Origin: JACPFJ01 sp036504875
GTDB taxonomy: Bacteria > Desulfobacterota > Desulfuromonadia > Geobacterales > Pseudopelobacteraceae
Length of the DNA stretch: 64,000 nucleotides
NCBI GenBank assembly: GCA_036504875.1
Contig: DASXUK010000010.1
Span: forward strand, 1-64,000
Direction: 5' to 3'
The number at the start of each line of letters is the position of its first letter. The stretch's first letter is position 1. A program made the position numbers and the translations under genes. The notes under the pieces were generated by a model, which saw only the letters and a program-made list of their open reading frames with translations, did not search any database and had not been told where the DNA came from. Of the stretch, positions 1 to 8,708 are shown piece by piece.

Positions 1-22
1 GGATAGTCTCCACGTTCAGCAT
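1..22 (-). CDS. istA: IstA transposase, extreme N-terminus (partial)
   Basis: ATG at 22-20 opens a frame reading MLNVETI before the window ends. IS21-family IstA transposases commonly begin with MLxVE-type residues, and the position just inside the paired terminal repeats fits. A GGAG lies directly against the ATG (26-23), which is unusually close; another GGAG about 12 bases upstream could also serve. Only seven codons are visible, so the assignment rests mostly on context. Confidence 0.55.
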
Positions 23-77
23 CTCCTTTGGATACTCCTCTCTCTGAAATTCCAGAGAGTATGGAGGAGGGTGCTGA

Positions 78-136
78 GGTGGGTCAATTTTGGACGCCGA
101 TTAGGGCCAAAGGTGGGTCATTATTGCATGCCGATT
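78..136. repeat. Paired IS21 terminal repeats
   Basis: Two 25-bp direct repeats, 78-102 and 112-136, share 21 of 25 positions. Both start GGTGGGTCA and end GCCGATT on the plus strand. Multiple terminal repeats of this kind are a known hallmark of IS21 ends, where they bind the transposase. Confidence 0.75.
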
Positions 137-140
137 CACA

Positions 141-920
141 AGCCACTAAATCAACATCCGTCCATTTCAGCGGCATGGCTTCGCTTTTCCTCATGCCAGT
201 AAACAACAACATTCTATATAAATCTGAGCTGTTATCGCCTTTCAATTCATGTAACACGTTAAGAAAAACAGGTATTGTTTCCTCTGCCATTGCCTCACGG
301 CGCGGTGTCTCCTTGAAATACTTTAAACCGGCAACAGGGTTCACAGCAGGACGCCCAAAATTCTTGATTGAATAAGACATTATCGTCCGTAACAGCCCGA
401 TAGTGAGATTAGCAGCATAGCAGCCATTATTTTTCCCGATCTCTTTATGGAGTCGAGTAACCATCATTGAATCTATATCCTCAACACGTAGACCATGCCA
501 CTTTACAAGCCGCTTAAATGCCGACCTGTAGCCTGCCTTGGTACTGGCCTTCATATTGGCCTTTTCTCCGCCTGAAGCCATATAACTTTCAAAAACAGCG
601 GAGAGAATTCCGTCACCATCTGCCATCATTATCTTCTTTTTCTTTTTCTCCGCATTTGGGTTATTTCCTTCCTGCATTGATACCAGCATTGCCGCCGCCT
701 TTACCCTTGCCGCGTCCACGTTCATCTCTGGGTAACATCCTACTTCTGCCCTCACAAGTTTGCCATGCACACGACGCATGACGAAAAACACTTTTTTACC
801 TTTAGGGGAGATACGCAGACCGAAACGGGGTTGTTCAGTATCCCACACGTCAACCTGTTTACCTGGTACGGGTTTTTGATCATTAACTCTTTTCTGAGTG
901 AACTTGATTTTAACCGGCAT
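141..920 (-). pseudogene. Tyrosine recombinase/integrase, truncated by the IS element
   Basis: Phage- or island-type integrase of the class with an N-terminal DUF4102 arm-binding domain (about residues 1-95), a SAM-like core-binding domain (about 105-205) and the start of the catalytic domain. The first catalytic arginine is present in TGMRKSEA (R244). After residue 260 the frame enters the IS element and runs 18 foreign codons to a stop at 84-86. The HxxR box and the nucleophilic tyrosine are missing. Relatives are about 400 residues, so roughly a third is lost and recombination is not expected. The ATG at 920 gives the normal N-terminus. The gene marks an integrated element whose other parts must lie to the left. 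Confidence 0.85.
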
Positions 921-931
921 AGAGCGCCCCC

Positions 932-989
932 TGTTACCTATTTTTTAAAAATGTTACCTGACAAGCAAATAAGTAACATTTAGGTAACA
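932..989. repeat. Cluster of four TGTTACYT repeats upstream of the integrase
   Basis: TGTTACCT occurs at 932-939 and 952-959. The inverted forms AAGTAACA (971-978) and AGGTAACA (982-989) follow. Spaced copies in both orientations directly upstream of an integrase start resemble arm-type integrase or excisionase sites, or an autorepression operator. This is an inference from position and symmetry. Confidence 0.45.
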
Positions 990-1106
990 CTGAGCGTATA
1001 TAAACGTCAATGCTAAAGAATAGCCATATTGATTATTTATCTAATTTTATTTGGTTTTTTATTGATAAGAAGGGGTCACAATTGACGTGATTTATAATGA
1101 AGGATT

Positions 1107-1940
1107 TCAGTTACTATTTCTGACAGCCATTAAATAGCGCACCAGGAAGGCAAAAGCAAACAACAGCAGGTTGATCAGCACCACGGTAGCGCTGGTGGGA
1201 AGGTTGCTTAGAAATGATATGAAGATGCCGAGGATGACTGAAAGGCCTCCCTGAATGGCCGCCAAAAACACGCAGCCCTTGAAACTGCGGGCAATCTGCA
1301 ACGCTGAAACAGCTGGCAAAATCAGCAAAGACGAAATCAGCATGATACCTACCAGCTTCATGGCCAGAACCACCGACAAGGCCGTCAACATTACCAGCAC
1401 CGCATTTATGATGTTGGTGCGGACCCCCGATACCCGAGCAAGTTCCTCATTGAAAGTAATCGCAAAAAGATCATTGAAAAAAAGCGTCAGCAGCAACATC
1501 ACCGCACAAAACAGCCCCCCAGCAATCATGACCTCTTCGCTTGTGATCGAGAGGATATTGCCGAACAGGTAGCTTAAGAGGTTAACATTATAGCCCCCTC
1601 CAATGCTGGCTATAATAATTCCCACCGATATTCCCAGCGACGAAACTATCCCAATAGCGGCATCACCATTAAGACGTGCCTTTTCGGTCAGCTTGAGTAT
1701 TCCCAGGGAAGACAGCAGCACAACTGGCAGCGATACGAACAACGATGCCGCGGCGTAAAGCTTCAAAGCCAGAGCAATCGCCGCACTCCCAAAGGTGACG
1801 TGGGCCAGACCATCTCCGATCAGCGACATACGCCGCAACACAAGGAAAACCCCCAGAACTGAGCAGAGAATAGCTATCAACGTTCCAGCCAAAAGCGCGC
1901 GTTGGATAAAGCCGAAGGAAAGTATTTCTATAATGTTCAT
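1107..1940 (-). CDS. znuB: Zinc/manganese ABC transporter permease
   Basis: 277-residue polytopic membrane protein of the ABC-3 (ZnuB/MntB) family, with about eight hydrophobic segments. The N-terminal stretch GVFLVLRRMSLIGDGLAHVTFG is the characteristic first conserved segment of the family. It would form the channel through which Zn2+ or Mn2+ from the binding protein crosses the inner membrane. It is the last gene of a minus-strand operon, 54 bases after the ATPase gene. The family does not separate zinc from manganese by sequence; zinc is preferred because of the histidine-rich binding protein and the Fur-type regulator in the operon. Confidence 0.88.
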   Translation of the reverse strand: MNIIEILSFGFIQRALLAGTLIAILCSVLGVFLVLRRMSLIGDGLAHVTFGSAAIALALKLYAAASLFVSLPVVLLSSLGILKLTEKARLNGDAAIGIVSSLGISVGIIIASIGGGYNVNLLSYLFGNILSITSEEVMIAGGLFCAVMLLLTLFFNDLFAITFNEELARVSGVRTNIINAVLVMLTALSVVLAMKLVGIMLISSLLILPAVSALQIARSFKGCVFLAAIQGGLSVILGIFISFLSNLPTSATVVLINLLLFAFAFLVRYLMAVRNSN

Positions 1941-1994
1941 AATGCAAGCCTTAGGAATTGATCTTGTTTTTAAAATTTAAAAAAGTTAAGGCTA

Positions 1995-2747
1995 TTAATG
2001 CCTGTGGCACATCAGGTGCTGGGAATGGGAACCGAATAGTACCGACATCTCCTCCGAGGAGCAAAAATCTTCAAAACCCCCGTAAAAAAGAACCCGTTTA
2101 TCCAGATAAAGCATTTTTGTAGCATATTTTCCAATCGCCCCTGAATCATGCGTTACTAGCAATACCGTGACGCCCAGGCTGCGATTTATCTCGGCTATCT
2201 GGAGGTAAAAACGCTCCCGTGTTTCAGGATCCAGGGCTGCTGTCGGCTCATCAAGGATCAGCAGTTCAGGGTCGTTCACCAGTGCCCTTGCCAGCAGGAC
2301 CCTTTGTTGCTGGCCTCCGGACAGTTCACCAATCAGTTTATTCCTTATGCTGTAAACCCCTAAATTTTCAAGAAGCACATCAACTTTTTCCCGATCATGG
2401 CGTGTCAGCTTGCGTGGAAATTTCTTTTGCGATATCAGACCCAGTCCAACAGCCTCGGCAACGGTTGCCGGAAAAATCGGGTTCAGCAGATGCAGGCTTT
2501 GGGGCAGGTAACCGATGCGACCCCAATCACAGAAGTGCTTACTGGGCGTGCCAAACAGAAAGGCCTTGCCCTCGCAAATTGCGACCAGACCGATCAAGGC
2601 CTGCACCAGTGTACTTTTACCAGACCCGTTCGGTCCAACGATCCCGATATAATCTCCCGCTTCTACGGTGATAGAAACATCCTCCAGTACACGACCGACC
2701 CGGTAGCTGCAGGCAAGGTTTTCCGTTCTGACTATTTCTCGCGACAT
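1995..2747 (-). CDS. znuC: Zinc/manganese ABC transporter ATP-binding protein
   Basis: 250-residue ABC ATPase. Walker A GPNGSGKST is at residues 38-46, the signature LSGGQQQR is near residue 142 and Walker B LLILDEPTAALD follows. The C-terminus ends in a His-rich tail (SHSQHLMCHRH) that might sense or bind metal. It powers the permease encoded downstream. The start overlaps the end of the binding-protein gene by 16 bases, pointing to translational coupling. Confidence 0.9.
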   Translation of the reverse strand: MSREIVRTENLACSYRVGRVLEDVSITVEAGDYIGIVGPNGSGKSTLVQALIGLVAICEGKAFLFGTPSKHFCDWGRIGYLPQSLHLLNPIFPATVAEAVGLGLISQKKFPRKLTRHDREKVDVLLENLGVYSIRNKLIGELSGGQQQRVLLARALVNDPELLILDEPTAALDPETRERFYLQIAEINRSLGVTVLLVTHDSGAIGKYATKMLYLDKRVLFYGGFEDFCSSEEMSVLFGSHSQHLMCHRH

Positions 2748-3679
2748 GCCAATCCCTTTTGCAGGTTTTTCAGATTAAGCTCCATCAGGTCTATAAAGGT
2801 CACGCCGTGTTGCAGATCTTCCTTGCTAACATTATGGGCACCGTGCAACTTGAGGATCCCTACCCCGGTTTCAGCCGCCAGAGTTTCGGCCAATCGCGGC
2901 GATAGCAATTCTTCTGTAAACAGGTAATGAACTCCCCTCTTTTTAATCGTTTTAGCCATGTCAGCCATTTGAATGGCGGATGGCTCTGATTCAGATGAAA
3001 CCCCGCTCAGGGCGCGGTAATCGAGCTCATAGCGTCTAGCCAGATAACCAAATGTGAAATGCCCGCCATGCAATAACACCCTGGTACTACAGGATGCCAG
3101 CCCGATTCGGTAGCGCCGGTCTAGGTCAGTCAGTTTTTCCGAAAGTGCGGCTGCATTTGAGCGGTAATAATCGGCATTAGGCGGATCGTCCGCCACAAAG
3201 CCGGCCAGAATATTACGGACTATGATCTGCGAATTATCAAAATCAAGCCAGATATGCGGATCAACACTTCCCTGTCCGGTTTGGTGGCCAGGATCATGTT
3301 CGTGCTCTGCACCGTTTTCAACCTTGAGATACTTAACACCTTCACCGGCGTCAACTACCTGAAGTTTTTTGGGGTTGATGGCACTAAGAATTTTAGCGGC
3401 CCACGGCTCCATGTAGCGGTTGGTGTAGATAAAAATCTGTGCCTTGTTGATTGTAACAATATCATCCGGCCTGGGTTCAAAATTGTGTGCTTCGACGCCG
3501 GGAGGCAGCAGCAGCCTGACATCAGCCTTGGTTCCCGCTATAGTGCGTGCAAAATCATACAAAGGAAAAAGGGTAGTTATGACCTGCGGCTTCCCGGATG
3601 GTTTCTGATGCTGCTGTACACATCCCGAAAGCGCGACTGCCATCCCCAGAACAAATATCAGCAAAAATTTAAGTTTCAT
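2732..3679 (-). CDS. znuA: Zinc/manganese-binding periplasmic lipoprotein
   Basis: Cluster A-I (ZnuA/TroA) solute-binding protein, 315 residues from the chosen start. The start at 3679 is chosen because it places MKLKFLLIFVLGMAVALSGC at the N-terminus, a lipoprotein signal with Cys at about 20. The longer open frame would put 25 unrelated residues ahead of it. A histidine-rich stretch (HEHDPGH) before DPHIWLD is the metal-capture loop seen in ZnuA proteins. Its start overlaps the end of the Fur-family gene by 11 bases, so regulator, binding protein, ATPase and permease form one operon. Confidence 0.88.
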   Translation of the reverse strand: MKLKFLLIFVLGMAVALSGCVQQHQKPSGKPQVITTLFPLYDFARTIAGTKADVRLLLPPGVEAHNFEPRPDDIVTINKAQIFIYTNRYMEPWAAKILSAINPKKLQVVDAGEGVKYLKVENGAEHEHDPGHQTGQGSVDPHIWLDFDNSQIIVRNILAGFVADDPPNADYYRSNAAALSEKLTDLDRRYRIGLASCSTRVLLHGGHFTFGYLARRYELDYRALSGVSSESEPSAIQMADMAKTIKKRGVHYLFTEELLSPRLAETLAAETGVGILKLHGAHNVSKEDLQHGVTFIDLMELNLKNLQKGLACREK

Positions 3680-4112
3680 TAGCAGCCTCTTCACGTTTGA
3701 TACATTTCCCGCACACACCATTGATCTGGAGGATATGCGATGTAACGCTGCCACCGGTGCTCCTTATTACCTGAGCGACTCCATCCAGACCGCACACTTC
3801 AACATCCTCAACACGCCGACAAGACTCGCAAACAAAGTGGTGATGATGATTCTGATTGGGGCAAAGATGATAATACTGCTTACGGTCACTCCTGAAGATT
3901 CTGCTTATCACCCCCGCTTCGGTCAGTTCATCCAGTATCCGATATACGGTCGGGAGTCCGAGACTGCCCAATATTGGTTTTGCCCTGCTCCAAACCTCGT
4001 CCGCGGATAGATACGAAGGCTCCGAGGCTAGACAGTGCATAACCTCCAGCCTCTGGGGGGTTACCTTCAATTTAAGTTTCTTTAAGTGATATGCGCCCTG
4101 TTGCTGATCCAT
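3669..4112 (-). CDS. zur: Fur-family metal-dependent repressor (Zur-like)
   Basis: 147 residues. It has an N-terminal winged helix (TPQRLEVMHCL, then LPTVYRILDELTEAGV) and a C-terminal metal/dimer domain with HHHHFVCESC and a distal CGKC, the two CxxC pairs of the structural zinc site. It is expected to repress the uptake genes it precedes when zinc is plentiful. The start at 4112 is favoured by AGAGGT about 7 bases upstream; a longer frame to 4181 adds residues with no family match. Fur, Zur, Mur and PerR cannot be separated firmly from sequence. Zur is inferred from the operon. Confidence 0.82.
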   Translation of the reverse strand: MDQQQGAYHLKKLKLKVTPQRLEVMHCLASEPSYLSADEVWSRAKPILGSLGLPTVYRILDELTEAGVISRIFRSDRKQYYHLCPNQNHHHHFVCESCRRVEDVEVCGLDGVAQVIRSTGGSVTSHILQINGVCGKCIKREEAANET

Positions 4113-4263
4113 GTCTACCTCTAAATGAAAGTTACTTTTATTTATACACCGCACCCGGTACTGCGTCAACCAGCTGCTCAAGATAAAATATCATTGCCCT
4201 TAAATATCCATTGTTAATTAGAATTTATTATATTATTCTTTTTTAATTATTTGAGGTTACTAA

Positions 4264-7200
4264 ATGAATTTTTCTTCAAATGGAATCTGGACTTGGGTAA
4301 ACAGTATCTACTACCCTGGCAAATCCAGAACAGCCGAAAAAACATATGCAAGAACCGAAACCGGGTGTTTCAGCTCGTGCCACCTCTATTATCTGCTGTT
4401 CGCGCTGTCCGGTTTTTCAGCACTGATCTACGAATCGATCTGGTCCCATTACATGAAACTGTACCTGGGGCATTCGGCCTATGCCCAGAGCTTGGTTCTC
4501 TCGATTTTCATGGCGGGAATGGCAATCGGTTCGGGTATCTGCGGCAAGTACTCGTCAGGCTGGAAAAAACTCTTTCTGGGGTATGCGCTGGCAGAAGGGC
4601 TGATTGGAATTCTGGCGCTTATTTTTCATGACGTTTTTAATACCGTTACAGAATTTTCTCATACTGCCCTCATATATCATCTTGATAACCCCCATGCCGC
4701 TTATGCCTTTAAATGGCTGGTCTCGGCAATCCTGATTCTCCCCCAGTCAATCCTGATCGGGATGCCTTTCCCTCTCATGAGTGCTGCTATTATCCGCGTT
4801 AATCCCAGCAAGCAAGGCAAGACCATCTCGATGCTTTATTTCACCAACAGCCTCGGAGCTGCCATCGGGGTGCTTACCAGCGGGTTTCTTCTTATAAAAA
4901 TCTTCGGCTTACCAGGCACCATCAGAGTCGCAGGTTTTATTAATATTGCACTGGCTGTGACAGTATGGTTACTGGCTGGCGGACTTAACCATGAAAATTC
5001 GCCTTGCACCGCGTCTGACATCAGGTGCCACCCTGATAAGACCGACTGGTTCTGGAAGCTTTTATTTGCATCATTCTTAACCGGTTTAGCCTCCTTTATC
5101 TACGAGATCGGCTGGATCAGGATGTTGAATCTGGTCATGGGAAGTTCCACGCATGCCTTTGAACTGATGCTCAGTGCATTTATTCTGGGCCTGGCTCTGG
5201 GCGCTTTATGGATTCAGCGCCGTATGGACAGCATAACCAATCCGGTCCGTTTCCTGGTGCTGATGCAAATAATCATGGGACTTTTCGCCTTGGCCACCTT
5301 ACCGGTTTATGGAAATACTTTTACAGTCATGCAATGGCTGCTGGAAAACCTGAGCAAAACCGAGACCGGTTATCTGCTTTTCAATGTCTACAGCCATGCT
5401 TTGGCCTTGGCGGTTATGCTGCCTACCACTTTCTGTGCCGGCTGTACCTTGCCGTTGATTACTTTTGCTCTGATCAAGAAAGGGTACGGCGAGAAAAGCA
5501 TAGGTGCTGTTTATGCAGTAAACACCGTTGGTGCGATATTCGGGGCTCTTTTTGCCATACATCTTGGAATGCCGTTTCTGGGGCTGAAGGGGCTGATCAT
5601 GCTGGGGGGTAGCCTGGATATCGGACTCGGTCTTTTTATCCTGTGGATGCTTTCAACAACAGCAAAGGGAAGATATAAAGCTGCGGCATTGACAGCGGTG
5701 TGTCTGGCGGGAGTTTTGGCAACCGAATTTCTCGTTACTCTTGATCCTTATAAAATGGCATCCGGTGTTTACCGTAACGGCAAATTTTTAAATCCTGACA
5801 CCGGCAAACTCATGTACCACCAGGACGGGAAAACCGCCACCGTAAGCCTTACCCTTGGCAAGACCGGTTATATGAGCATCCGGACCAATGGGAAACCGGA
5901 TGCCTCAATAAATATAGCCAACAATCAATCATCCCCGGATGAATCAACCATGGTACTGGCGGCAGTGATTCCGATGGGTTTACATCCGCAGGCTCGAACA
6001 ATTGCAAATATCGGACTGGGTTCGGGACTCACCGCGCATACTTTTTTGTCAAACCCATTCCTGCAACAGGTCGATACAATTGAAATTGAACCCAAAATGG
6101 TCGAGGCGGCCAACAGGTTCGGATCACGGGTAAATCTGGCTTTCAATGATCCTAGAAGCAAAATTAATATCGATGATGCCAAAACTTTTTTCTCCACTCA
6201 TAAAAACAAGTACGACATCATAGTGTCGGAGCCCTCCAATCCGTGGGTGAGCGGTGTAGGAGGCCTGTTTTCGGAAGAATTCTACCGCATGATCAACAGA
6301 AACTTAAACACCAATGGTATTTTTGTCCAATGGCTGCAATTGTATGAAACCGATAGCAATCTGGTTGTCTCGATTTTAAAAACAATCTCACCTTATTTTT
6401 ATGATTTCGTAGTTTATGCTCCCAATGATTATGAAATCTTTATTGTGGCCAGAAAGGATGGTGCCGTAGGCAAAATGAGTGCTGGCATCTACAAGATCCC
6501 GGCCATCACCAGTGCCATGAAATACGTCTACATGAACAACATTCAGGATGTGGAACTTCGCAAGATAGTTGACAAGAAAACCTATAGCAGATTCTTGGAA
6601 ACCTTTGCCGTCAGGACCAATTCCGACTTTTACCCGATCTTGGATCAAAATGCTGCCCGAGCCAGGTTTATGCAAGCCAACGCCTCAAAGATGCTTGTTT
6701 TTTCTCACGACCCACTCCCCACCTCTGAAATGTTGACCGGATCCAACCCTGAGTGGCAGCAGACGAATATCACCCCCTCGCCGTATTCACAGTTATCAAA
6801 GACCGCCTTTGGCGCTATGGCCTGCCGGGATTATTTTTTGACTGGTAATTTCAGCCCTCAGTATCGGCATGTCCCGGCTGAAACTCGCCAGGATGCTGAA
6901 CGAATAAAACAGCTATTTCAGGGTAATAACCAGCATATGGAAATTGATAAAAGAATAGAGGCACTCTTGATTCTAGCTCGTTTTGTTCCTTATTTACGGC
7001 CTCAGGAAATGGGATCTGTATTGAGTAAGCTTGAGTCATTGCCAGGGTACGCTAAATTTTCGGCGCAGGAGAAGATCATGGTACGGCTTATCAAAGCGGC
7101 AGGAAACCGGGATGCTACGGCGATGGCAGATAGTGCCGTTCTATTACTGAACCACACCCGCATCACCGATCTAGAAGCACTGGAATATACCTTGGCAAGT

Positions 7201-7332
7201 GGCATGCTGGGCTATCTGGTACAGGGAAAAAACAGTCAGGCGAATCGTTTGTGGCAAGACTACGGTTACAAGGTTATCAACAGCAACATGCCGGAAATGC
7301 TGTTTCGCCTCCTGGCTGCCAATAGCATCTAA
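4264..7332 (+). CDS. Polytopic membrane protein fused to spermidine synthase-like domain
   Basis: 1022 residues. The N-terminal half (about 40-490) has a dozen or more hydrophobic segments in two similar halves (LSGFSALIYESIW and LTGLASFIYEIGWIRML repeat the same motif). The C-terminal part has a Rossmann methyltransferase fold of the spermidine-synthase family: IGLGSGLTAH, then EIEPKMVEAA, then DDAKTFF and SEPSNPWVSG. Such fusions are widespread; the substrate is unknown and true polyamine synthesis is unproven. About 250 further residues after the synthase core (from about 770) show no domain I can name. A GAGG precedes the ATG. It diverges from the zur operon. Confidence 0.82.
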   Translation: MNFSSNGIWTWVNSIYYPGKSRTAEKTYARTETGCFSSCHLYYLLFALSGFSALIYESIWSHYMKLYLGHSAYAQSLVLSIFMAGMAIGSGICGKYSSGWKKLFLGYALAEGLIGILALIFHDVFNTVTEFSHTALIYHLDNPHAAYAFKWLVSAILILPQSILIGMPFPLMSAAIIRVNPSKQGKTISMLYFTNSLGAAIGVLTSGFLLIKIFGLPGTIRVAGFINIALAVTVWLLAGGLNHENSPCTASDIRCHPDKTDWFWKLLFASFLTGLASFIYEIGWIRMLNLVMGSSTHAFELMLSAFILGLALGALWIQRRMDSITNPVRFLVLMQIIMGLFALATLPVYGNTFTVMQWLLENLSKTETGYLLFNVYSHALALAVMLPTTFCAGCTLPLITFALIKKGYGEKSIGAVYAVNTVGAIFGALFAIHLGMPFLGLKGLIMLGGSLDIGLGLFILWMLSTTAKGRYKAAALTAVCLAGVLATEFLVTLDPYKMASGVYRNGKFLNPDTGKLMYHQDGKTATVSLTLGKTGYMSIRTNGKPDASINIANNQSSPDESTMVLAAVIPMGLHPQARTIANIGLGSGLTAHTFLSNPFLQQVDTIEIEPKMVEAANRFGSRVNLAFNDPRSKINIDDAKTFFSTHKNKYDIIVSEPSNPWVSGVGGLFSEEFYRMINRNLNTNGIFVQWLQLYETDSNLVVSILKTISPYFYDFVVYAPNDYEIFIVARKDGAVGKMSAGIYKIPAITSAMKYVYMNNIQDVELRKIVDKKTYSRFLETFAVRTNSDFYPILDQNAARARFMQANASKMLVFSHDPLPTSEMLTGSNPEWQQTNITPSPYSQLSKTAFGAMACRDYFLTGNFSPQYRHVPAETRQDAERIKQLFQGNNQHMEIDKRIEALLILARFVPYLRPQEMGSVLSKLESLPGYAKFSAQEKIMVRLIKAAGNRDATAMADSAVLLLNHTRITDLEALEYTLASGMLGYLVQGKNSQANRLWQDYGYKVINSNMPEMLFRLLAANSI

Positions 7333-7360
7333 ATTTGCGGGAGGCAATCTAACAATAGAT

Positions 7361-8236
7361 TTACTTACTCACATCAACCGGCATCCCACTCTTTTCCTTC
7401 ACGGCCCGTTTCAATTTATTCATGTCAACCTCACCACTCAAACCTTTTTTTCTAAGGATCTGGCCGGCTTTTTCCAGATAATCAACCTGCTTGTAACGAT
7501 GGACCTCCACCAGAATTCTGCCTTTATCTTTAACAGCTTTTATCGGTTGATCTACGATTGTCACCGGCGTTCGGGCAGTTATCATGTTAACCAGTTTCAG
7601 CATATCTTCAGGATAAAGCCGCAAGCAGCCATGAGTTGATCTTCTTCCTACCCCCCAGGGCTTATCAGTTCCGTGAATGAAGATATTCTTCACAGAGAGG
7701 CGCAGCGCATGGCTACCCAAGGGATTATCCGGGCCAGGAGGCACAATTTTCGGAAGCTCCGGTCTTTCCCTGCGGATCGACACAGGCACATACCAGGCCG
7801 GGTTTGATATTTTTTCGATGATACTAAAAGATCCTGTCGGAGTATCCTTACCCTGATCACCGATGCCTATCGGAAAAATAAAAAGGTCTCCGGAAGTGGG
7901 GAAATAATAGCTTTGCATCTCAGGAAGATTGATTATGATCCCTTGGTATTGCGGAACATCCGGCAATATCCAGGCAGTAGGCAGTGTGATTATAGCGCCC
8001 GAGGGGGGGGCAAACGGACTTATTTCAGGATTTGCATCGACAATTGAGTTATAACCAAGATCAAACCTGCGGGCTATTTCATGCAGCGACTCTCCCGGCC
8101 TGACCTTGTAGTATTGCACAAGACCTATCAGCCCGTCGGTGAATGGGTAAAGCACTGCATCTGTAAGCTTTGGGTCAAAGCATACCAAGATAATTACTGA
8201 TACGAAGAAAGTCAGAATCAGGTTTGCTGGAGCCAT
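7361..8236 (-). CDS. LysM-containing L,D-transpeptidase (YkuD/ErfK family)
   Basis: 291 residues. An N-terminal hydrophobic segment (about 5-22) acts as signal or anchor. A LysM-like repeat (YKVRPGESLHEIARRFDLGYNSI) for peptidoglycan binding follows, then a YkuD domain with HGTD and the catalytic STHGCLRL motif (His202, Cys204). These periplasmic enzymes make 3-3 peptidoglycan cross-links or attach lipoproteins to meso-diaminopimelate. The gene lies 37 bases after, and co-directional with, a coiled-coil lipoprotein gene whose product ends in Lys-Lys, which favours an attachment role (inference). Confidence 0.88.
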   Translation of the reverse strand: MAPANLILTFFVSVIILVCFDPKLTDAVLYPFTDGLIGLVQYYKVRPGESLHEIARRFDLGYNSIVDANPEISPFAPPSGAIITLPTAWILPDVPQYQGIIINLPEMQSYYFPTSGDLFIFPIGIGDQGKDTPTGSFSIIEKISNPAWYVPVSIRRERPELPKIVPPGPDNPLGSHALRLSVKNIFIHGTDKPWGVGRRSTHGCLRLYPEDMLKLVNMITARTPVTIVDQPIKAVKDKGRILVEVHRYKQVDYLEKAGQILRKKGLSGEVDMNKLKRAVKEKSGMPVDVSK

Positions 8237-8273
8237 TATTTAGATTGAGCTGTTTAAAGATCTGTTTACCGGG

Positions 8274-8708
8274 TTACTTCTTCTGTCCACGATCAAACAT
8301 GGCTTCGCATTTCTTGGCAGCCTGACTTGCTTCCTGAGCAGCTGCCTGAGCTTTTCTGATCTCCTCCTCGGATTTGCTGGCCTTATCAAGAGCCGTTTGA
8401 GCCATGTCTCTGGTTTCCTTAAGGGCTGCCTGATCCATGGCGGGTATCTGAGTCACTTTTGTGTCCAAACCTGTCAGTCTCGACTCATAGCCGGTGAGCA
8501 TTGTTTCAAAGCCGGACAAACGGGATTCATATCCGGCTAAACGGGATTCAAGCCCTGAAATCTTGGATTCGAAACCAGCCACTATTGTTGTCAGGGTATT
8601 GATTTTTTCAGCCAATGGATCTGCTTGTTTTTTAACAAAGTCTTTTGTGGCACAAGCAGAAGTAAGCAACAAAACTACTAATAAAGAAATTCTTTTTAAA
8701 GCTCTCAA
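8274..8708 (-). CDS. Alanine-zipper/coiled-coil outer-membrane lipoprotein (Lpp-like)
   Basis: 144 residues from a TTG start at 8708, chosen because GGAGG lies 6 bases upstream and it gives a clean lipoprotein signal ending LLLTSAC; the longer open frame has no such support. The mature part contains six consecutive seven-residue repeats of the form G-aromatic/L-E/D-S/T-x-I/L/V-S/T/A (GFESKIS, GLESRLA, GYESRLS, GFETMLT, GYESRLT, GLDTKVT), then an Ala/Glu/Lys-rich helix. The protein ends RGQKK. It resembles a Braun-type lipoprotein in layout: lipid anchor, long coiled coil, C-terminal lysine. Confidence 0.72.
   Translation of the reverse strand: MRALKRISLLVVLLLTSACATKDFVKKQADPLAEKINTLTTIVAGFESKISGLESRLAGYESRLSGFETMLTGYESRLTGLDTKVTQIPAMDQAALKETRDMAQTALDKASKSEEEIRKAQAAAQEASQAAKKCEAMFDRGQKK

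Larger units (their letters stand above)
1..140 (-). mobile_element. IS21-family element, left end (partial; continues off the window)
   Basis: Read on the minus strand, the element begins at 140 with the TG dinucleotide typical of IS21 ends, followed by two imperfect terminal repeats and then the start of an istA-like frame at 22. The adjoining integrase frame loses its expected catalytic sequence exactly at 140/141, which fixes the boundary. A small hairpin (CTCTCTG at 40-46 with CAGAGAG at 53-59) lies between the repeats and istA. The rest of istA, istB and the other end are outside the window, so a target duplication cannot be checked. Confidence 0.75.

Noticed and set aside
28..375. 115-codon open frame on the plus strand at the window start
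   Set aside because: It runs through the IS end and antisense to the integrase; no family resemblance and no ribosome-binding site.
4182..4263. Zur/Fur box between zur and the membrane-synthase gene
   Set aside because: The AT-rich AGAAT/ATTCT pair near 4220-4242 is too degenerate to call an operator by eye; AT bias alone could produce it.
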